Positions 34,720-39,087 of a stretch of DNA of 39,087 nucleotides are shown in pieces. The stretch is from an uncultured Candidatus Saccharibacteria bacterium. Lineage in GTDB: Bacteria; Patescibacteriota; Saccharimonadia; Saccharimonadales; Saccharimonadaceae. Under the pieces are notes generated by a model. That model did not search any database and was not told the DNA's origin. It saw only the letters and a program-made list of their open reading frames with translations. The DNA lies in contig CAMZGX010000004.1 of the NCBI GenBank assembly GCA_947306585.1, positions 1 to 39,087 on the forward strand, written 5' to 3'. A program made the translations under genes and the position numbers. Each line of letters starts with the position of its first letter. Position 1 is the first letter of the stretch.

Positions 34720-36183
34720 ATGAAAACATATATCACAACCGCCATCCCGTACGTCAACGGCGTTCCACACCTCGGTCATGCTGAGGATTATTTACTCGCC
34801 GATATTTATTCTCGTTACATGATGATGTGCGGCCACGATGTACGTTTTCAGGCTGGTACCGATGAACATGGTAACAAGATCGAGAAGAAAGCACTCGACC
34901 TTGGCATCGATGTCAAACAATATGTCGATGAAAACTCAAAGAAATTCCAAGAGTTCATCAAAAAACTCGGCGTAGAATATACTGACTTTATTCGTACGAC
35001 CGATGCTGATCACGAAAAACGTGTCCAAGCAATCTGGAAACAGCTCGAAGCTCACATCTATAAATCTAATTACGAAGGCTTCTATTGTGAAGGCTGTGAA
35101 CGTTTTGTTACTGAAACTGAATATAAGGACAACAACGGCATCTGTCCAGACCACCAAAAGCCGTACGAACATCTTTCTGAGTCAAACTACTACTATCGTG
35201 TTTCTGATTTCAAAGATGCTATCCGCGAAAAAATCGAATCAAATGAACTTAAGATTCTCCCAGAATTTAGGAAGAACGAAATCTTAAAGCTGCTCGATAG
35301 CACTCCAGATGTATCAATCTCACGTCCAACCGCTCACCTTAAATGGGGCGTAAAAGTCCCTGGCGACGACGAGCAAGTCATGTACGTTTGGATGGATGCT
35401 CTTTCAAACTACATCACCGTTCTTGGTTACCCAGACAAAGATATTTCTGACTTCTGGCCAGCAACCGTTCAGGTTGTCGGTAAAGACATCCTTCGTTTCC
35501 ATGCTATTCTTTGGCCAGCAATTCTCTTAGGCCTCGGTCTTCCCCTTCCAAAGACTTTACTTTGCCATGGCTTCATTCTTTCTAACGGTCAAAAGATGTC
35601 TAAATCAATCGGCAACGTCGTTGATCCAATCGAAGTCTTAGACAAGCACGGTCTCGATGCTTTCCGTTACTTCTTCTCCCGCCACGTCGACACCTTCACT
35701 GATGGTGATTTTACCTGGGATAAATTCGAAGACGCTTACAACAACGAGCTCGCAAACGATTACGGCAACCTCGTCCAACGTCTTTCAAACCTCTGTAAAA
35801 AGAACGAAATCACTCGTGAATTCCTCGAGAAACGTAAAGTCCTAGAAGATGGCAAGTTCCGCAACACTTGGGATTCTGATGATGCTGAATACAAGCGCTT
35901 GATGGATAATTTCGAATTCACTAAAGGCATCGAATATGCTTGGGGTAAAATCAGTGCCGTCAACAAACGCATTGAAGACACCAAGCCATGGTCAGTTGCT
36001 AAAGAGAATCCAGAAGAAGCAAAAATCTTGCTCGCTTCCCTCGTCGCAGACCTTTTGAATGCTAACGAAATGCTCAAGCCATTCCTTCCAATCGCTGAGA
36101 AAGTTTCTGAAATCTTTACCGCTAAAACTATTGTTCCACCAGAAACTCCACTCTTCCCAAAAGAGTTTAAGAAAGAAGCTTAA
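34720..36183 (+). CDS. metG: methionyl-tRNA synthetase
   Basis: TTAIPYVNGVPHLGHAEDYLLADIYSRY, CEGC...CPDH, KMSKSIGNVVDP. Confidence 0.97.
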   Translation: MKTYITTAIPYVNGVPHLGHAEDYLLADIYSRYMMMCGHDVRFQAGTDEHGNKIEKKALDLGIDVKQYVDENSKKFQEFIKKLGVEYTDFIRTTDADHEKRVQAIWKQLEAHIYKSNYEGFYCEGCERFVTETEYKDNNGICPDHQKPYEHLSESNYYYRVSDFKDAIREKIESNELKILPEFRKNEILKLLDSTPDVSISRPTAHLKWGVKVPGDDEQVMYVWMDALSNYITVLGYPDKDISDFWPATVQVVGKDILRFHAILWPAILLGLGLPLPKTLLCHGFILSNGQKMSKSIGNVVDPIEVLDKHGLDAFRYFFSRHVDTFTDGDFTWDKFEDAYNNELANDYGNLVQRLSNLCKKNEITREFLEKRKVLEDGKFRNTWDSDDAEYKRLMDNFEFTKGIEYAWGKISAVNKRIEDTKPWSVAKENPEEAKILLASLVADLLNANEMLKPFLPIAEKVSEIFTAKTIVPPETPLFPKEFKKEA

Positions 36184-36212
36184 AAAAGGCCACCCGCTGG
36201 GGTGGCTTTTTC
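36182..36212 (+). terminator. intrinsic terminator
   Basis: GGCCACCC gct GGGGTGGC TTTTT. Confidence 0.85.
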
Positions 36213-36226
36213 ATGTACTTTGGTGA

Positions 36227-37045
36227 TTATGGTTTGGCTGCTGGATCTGGCTGCGGTGGTATCGGAGCATCATATCTTTTATTTTCATTCTCGTAAGCTC
36301 TAATTCTCTCCATAGGTTCCGGATAATCTTCTTCATATGCGAGCAAAGCGCCAGTTTTTTCGTGACACTCGTCCCACATTTTTTCGTAGATTTCGTTCTC
36401 CTCATCAGTCATTACCGGATACATAGCTTCGTATAGAATAATTTTAGCTACCTGAAGCCTTTGTTCAGCGTAAAGGATATCAAACTCAAGATCAATATCA
36501 TCTAGGTCTTCACGCTTCAGTTCCTTAGCTACCGACGTACCGGTTTCCGTTGAACCCGTTGCCTTGGCAAATTCAGCCCTCTTTGTATTAAGAGTTATCG
36601 CCATACAAGCGTATTCCTCCCGCTCCTCTTCAGTAACTTCTGCCGTAGAATACTTCTCATAATACAGAGTCTTTGCGTTAAGTACATCAATTTCATGACG
36701 CAAAACTTCTATCTCACACTTCATGATCCGTTCGCTATCCTCAGATGTCTCAGGTACTGTTGATGTGTCCTCGGCCAGAGTATCTGTTCCGATTATAACG
36801 TATTCAATTGAAGCTTCTGATTTCGCCTCCTGAGGTTCAAACTGGTGTTCCGATTTTATTTTGACAAAATTATCATCGTTATACCACTTTGTAGCAACCC
36901 CAATTTCCTTAATGAGTACGACTACTGCAATAACTAAAAAGATTACAAAAGCATAGATTGTACCCCTTGACGGAGACTGGTTAGTCTTAGACTCCTCCTG
37001 ATCATCAAAATATGGCTTGATTTCTCTCTCTTTTTTCAAAAACAT
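36227..37045 (-). CDS. single-TM protein of unknown function with Pro-rich C-terminus
   Basis: TIYAFVIFLVIAVVVLIKEIGVATKWY TM; PIPPQPDPAAKP end; SD AAGGAGGGAAAAGTTTATG. Confidence 0.7.
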   Translation of the reverse strand: MFLKKEREIKPYFDDQEESKTNQSPSRGTIYAFVIFLVIAVVVLIKEIGVATKWYNDDNFVKIKSEHQFEPQEAKSEASIEYVIIGTDTLAEDTSTVPETSEDSERIMKCEIEVLRHEIDVLNAKTLYYEKYSTAEVTEEEREEYACMAITLNTKRAEFAKATGSTETGTSVAKELKREDLDDIDLEFDILYAEQRLQVAKIILYEAMYPVMTDEENEIYEKMWDECHEKTGALLAYEEDYPEPMERIRAYENENKRYDAPIPPQPDPAAKP

Positions 37046-37170
37046 AAACTTTTCCCTCCTTAAAAGTTGTGTTTAGGCGTTTAGCCTCTGTAAATGTGCA
37101 TTAACCTCACCAATTGGTTATTCCTATTATTATATCATAAAAAACCCAAAAAATCAATGGTTCTTATGGT

Positions 37171-37200
37171 AAAAATAGCCGCGATTTATGCTTCGCGGCC
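37171..37200 (-). terminator. intrinsic terminator
   Basis: Minus: GCCGCGAAGCATAAATCGCGGC TATTTTT. Confidence 0.75.
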
Positions 37201-37209
37201 TTGCGTTGA

Positions 37210-37503
37210 TTAGTGGGCGATTCCTCTGAAAATTAGTTCAATTTCCTCTTCCGTATACTCCGGATGAGCATCTGAATAAAGCTCAATGGCTTCTCTCATA
37301 ACAGCTTGTCTATCTATTGTACGAACCTTCTTTTCCGCATCTGATGCCGAAGATTCACTTGCATAAGCACAAGCTAGTATAATTACTATTGCTACAGTCC
37401 ACACAAGAACCTTCTTCAGAAAAGCTTTGATCCTAACTAAGCGAATTCCCCTTCGTTGCTCTGGGTCCATTTGGTAATCGTCATCATCGTGAATAAAGAA
37501 CAT
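37210..37503 (-). CDS. small single-TM protein, unknown function
   Basis: VLVWTVAIVIILACAYASES TM; SD AAAGGAGGGAAAAGGGTATG. Confidence 0.65.
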   Translation of the reverse strand: MFFIHDDDDYQMDPEQRRGIRLVRIKAFLKKVLVWTVAIVIILACAYASESSASDAEKKVRTIDRQAVMREAIELYSDAHPEYTEEEIELIFRGIAH

Positions 37504-37540
37504 ACCCTTTTCCCTCCTTTTTGAAAAGAATACGATACGA

Positions 37541-38227
37541 CTAGCAGATTATATCACATTTAACTCGATTTTTCCACTCTTCTTCAACTTGATACGAGTC
37601 GCGGATTTTTGATATCGCTTTTTTAAGTATCCAAGCTGGCAAATCGACGTTTTTCATAAATGAAAACGTTAGGTCCGGAAAGCGCACAAAGCACTTTTGG
37701 ATCAGCCATGCCGCTGCCATCTTAATATAATATTCTTCTCTGTTTTTGACCCTTAAAATCCGGTCGAAAACCACTTCGATGTAATCTGCATCAACGTAAA
37801 AATCTAGTAGCAGAACCAGACCCATTCGAACTTGGAATTCTGTTCCATTAAGCAGCTCATCAATCACCTCGAGCCATTGCTCACGGTTCTTCTTCACACA
37901 CTTCAAACTAGCACAGAAAAGATCGACCATTTCCCATGAGTCAAATCTCTGTACATGCTTGAACAATTCTTTTTCATCAAGACCCTTCTTTGAGATCTTC
38001 TTCGCTAAAAGAAATGACAAAAGATGAACCTCTTCCCTAGCTTTTGGTTTAAGTTCCACCAAAATCCGCTCAGTATCTTCGACACTTATCTCTTTTGCTA
38101 GTCTTCGAATTGCCGGTATCCTCACCCCCATTACTAGATATTCACTTGGCGCGCCCTTAGCCACAAAATCTCCGTACTCTGGTTCTGCCAAATTAATTAG
38201 CTTTTCCCTGATTTCGGAGATTTTCAT
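37541..38227 (-). CDS. AlkD-like DNA alkylation repair protein
   Basis: VRIPAIRRLAKEI, HLLSFLLAKKI, FDSWEMVDLFCASL, RMGLVLLLDFYVDADYIEVVFD, YYIKMAAAWLIQKCFVRFP. Confidence 0.85.
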   Translation of the reverse strand: MKISEIREKLINLAEPEYGDFVAKGAPSEYLVMGVRIPAIRRLAKEISVEDTERILVELKPKAREEVHLLSFLLAKKISKKGLDEKELFKHVQRFDSWEMVDLFCASLKCVKKNREQWLEVIDELLNGTEFQVRMGLVLLLDFYVDADYIEVVFDRILRVKNREEYYIKMAAAWLIQKCFVRFPDLTFSFMKNVDLPAWILKKAISKIRDSYQVEEEWKNRVKCDIIC

Positions 38228-38228
38228 A

Positions 38229-38753
38229 CTATTTAATCTTTTTATCGAAATAAATATCAGTGCCGCTCTTCTCGGCCTTCTTTATTGCCTCAAGAATCTT
38301 TTTGGTAGTAGTACCATTGGTAAATCCCTGGAAACTTTCGCCGCCAATAATTGTATATGGAACTGAGTTTACTTCGCCATCGCCTTGATAGTGTGCAAAC
38401 TTTGCCATAATGTTGCGGTTTTCGCTGTTGTTAAAGACTTCAAAGCCATAGATTGCGACTTTGCCCTCATATTCACTACGGATTTGATCAAGCCATTGCC
38501 ACTGGGCCTTACAATGTGGACAGCCGCTACCCCAGAACATGTAAATATTTACCACACCATCAATCTTTTTGATATCCGAAAGCGTTGCGTCTTTATTCAT
38601 ATAGACAGCTTCTTCACTGTCAGCCTTTACTACCACTTCTTCTTCTGGTTCAACCTCGGTCTGGTTTGAATTAATTGCAATTACCGTAACTGTCGTCACG
38701 ATTCCAACTAGTACTGCTACAATTGCACCAAATAATACTACCTTCTTTTTCAT
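38229..38753 (-). CDS. membrane-anchored thioredoxin-like protein
   Basis: N-terminal TM; NIYMFWGSGCPHCKAQWQWL; SVPYTIIGGESFQGF. Confidence 0.85.
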   Translation of the reverse strand: MKKKVVLFGAIVAVLVGIVTTVTVIAINSNQTEVEPEEEVVVKADSEEAVYMNKDATLSDIKKIDGVVNIYMFWGSGCPHCKAQWQWLDQIRSEYEGKVAIYGFEVFNNSENRNIMAKFAHYQGDGEVNSVPYTIIGGESFQGFTNGTTTKKILEAIKKAEKSGTDIYFDKKIK

Positions 38754-38769
38754 ACCTTAATTTTAGCAC

Positions 38770-38797
38770 AAAAAAGAGCCCCGAAGGGCTCTATTTT
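38770..38797 (-). terminator. intrinsic terminator after S1-domain gene
   Basis: AGAGCCC cgaa GGGCTCT. Confidence 0.75.
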
Positions 38798-38803
38798 GAA
38801 TCA

Positions 38804-39087
38804 TTAAGCGATTGTAAGGCTGATCTTGCGACCATCTTTGTCGATGTCGAGAACCTTGAAGTCTTTGCGCTCGTTAAGAGTGAAGACCTTCTCTGGATCT
38901 ACATCGTTACCTTCGCCGAGCTCAGAAACGTGAACGAGAGCTTCTACAGCTGGTGAGATCTGTACGAATGCACCAAATGGGGTGATACGAGTAACAGTAC
39001 CTTCAACCTTGTCGCCCTTCTTGAGTTTCTCAACTTCTGAAAGCCATGGGTCTTCAGTAAGTTGCTTCATAGAGAGGCTGAGGCGTT
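38804..39087 (-). CDS. S1 RNA-binding domain protein (ribosomal protein S1-like), 5' end outside window
   Basis: Frame stays open to the window end (..RLSLSMKQLTEDPWLSEVEKLKKGDKVEGTVTRITPFGAFVQISPAVEALVHVSEL). Confidence 0.85.
   Translation of the reverse strand, partial: RLSLSMKQLTEDPWLSEVEKLKKGDKVEGTVTRITPFGAFVQISPAVEALVHVSELGEGNDVDPEKVFTLNERKDFKVLDIDKDGRKISLTIA

Noticed and set aside
1-39087. Numerous 60-170 aa ORFs antisense to or out of frame with housekeeping genes
   Set aside because: Shadow ORFs of strongly recognisable genes with no independent signals.

Overview
The window looks like a compact, AT-rich chromosome segment from a small-genome bacterium. Gene content and style suggest Patescibacteria/CPR, perhaps Saccharibacteria; this is an inference from family resemblance, with no search run. 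Most of it is dense housekeeping: rplU, ileS, nrdR, ftsZ, ftsA, map, two adk-like kinases, rpsU, recJ, priA, def-fmt, a reduced suf operon (sufC-sufB-sufS-sufU), metK, metG, an ABC-2 exporter, an alkD-like gene, a thioredoxin-like gene and the 3' part of an S1-domain gene. There are also tRNA-Asn and a truncated tRNA-Ser. Accessory material is a surface operon at 1.8-7.2 kb (LPKTG protein plus a 1176-aa repeat/coiled-coil membrane protein), a Gly-rich secreted protein at 22.8-24.5 kb, and several small orphan proteins. No CRISPR array, transposon or prophage was seen. The strongest points for follow-up are: (1) an in-frame TAA inside sufB, with the conserved C-terminus continuing in frame to a TGA overlapping the sufS ATG; (2) a SAM-I-type riboswitch before metK whose P1 and P4 helices appear to contain the start codon and Shine-Dalgarno; (3) an NrdR homologue lacking all four zinc-ribbon cysteines; (4) an unlisted 38-aa ORF with its own promoter, long A-rich leader and terminator; (5) a large structured inverted-repeat element after ileS; (6) recurrent leaderless promoter architecture, including intercalated divergent ftsA/map promoters.
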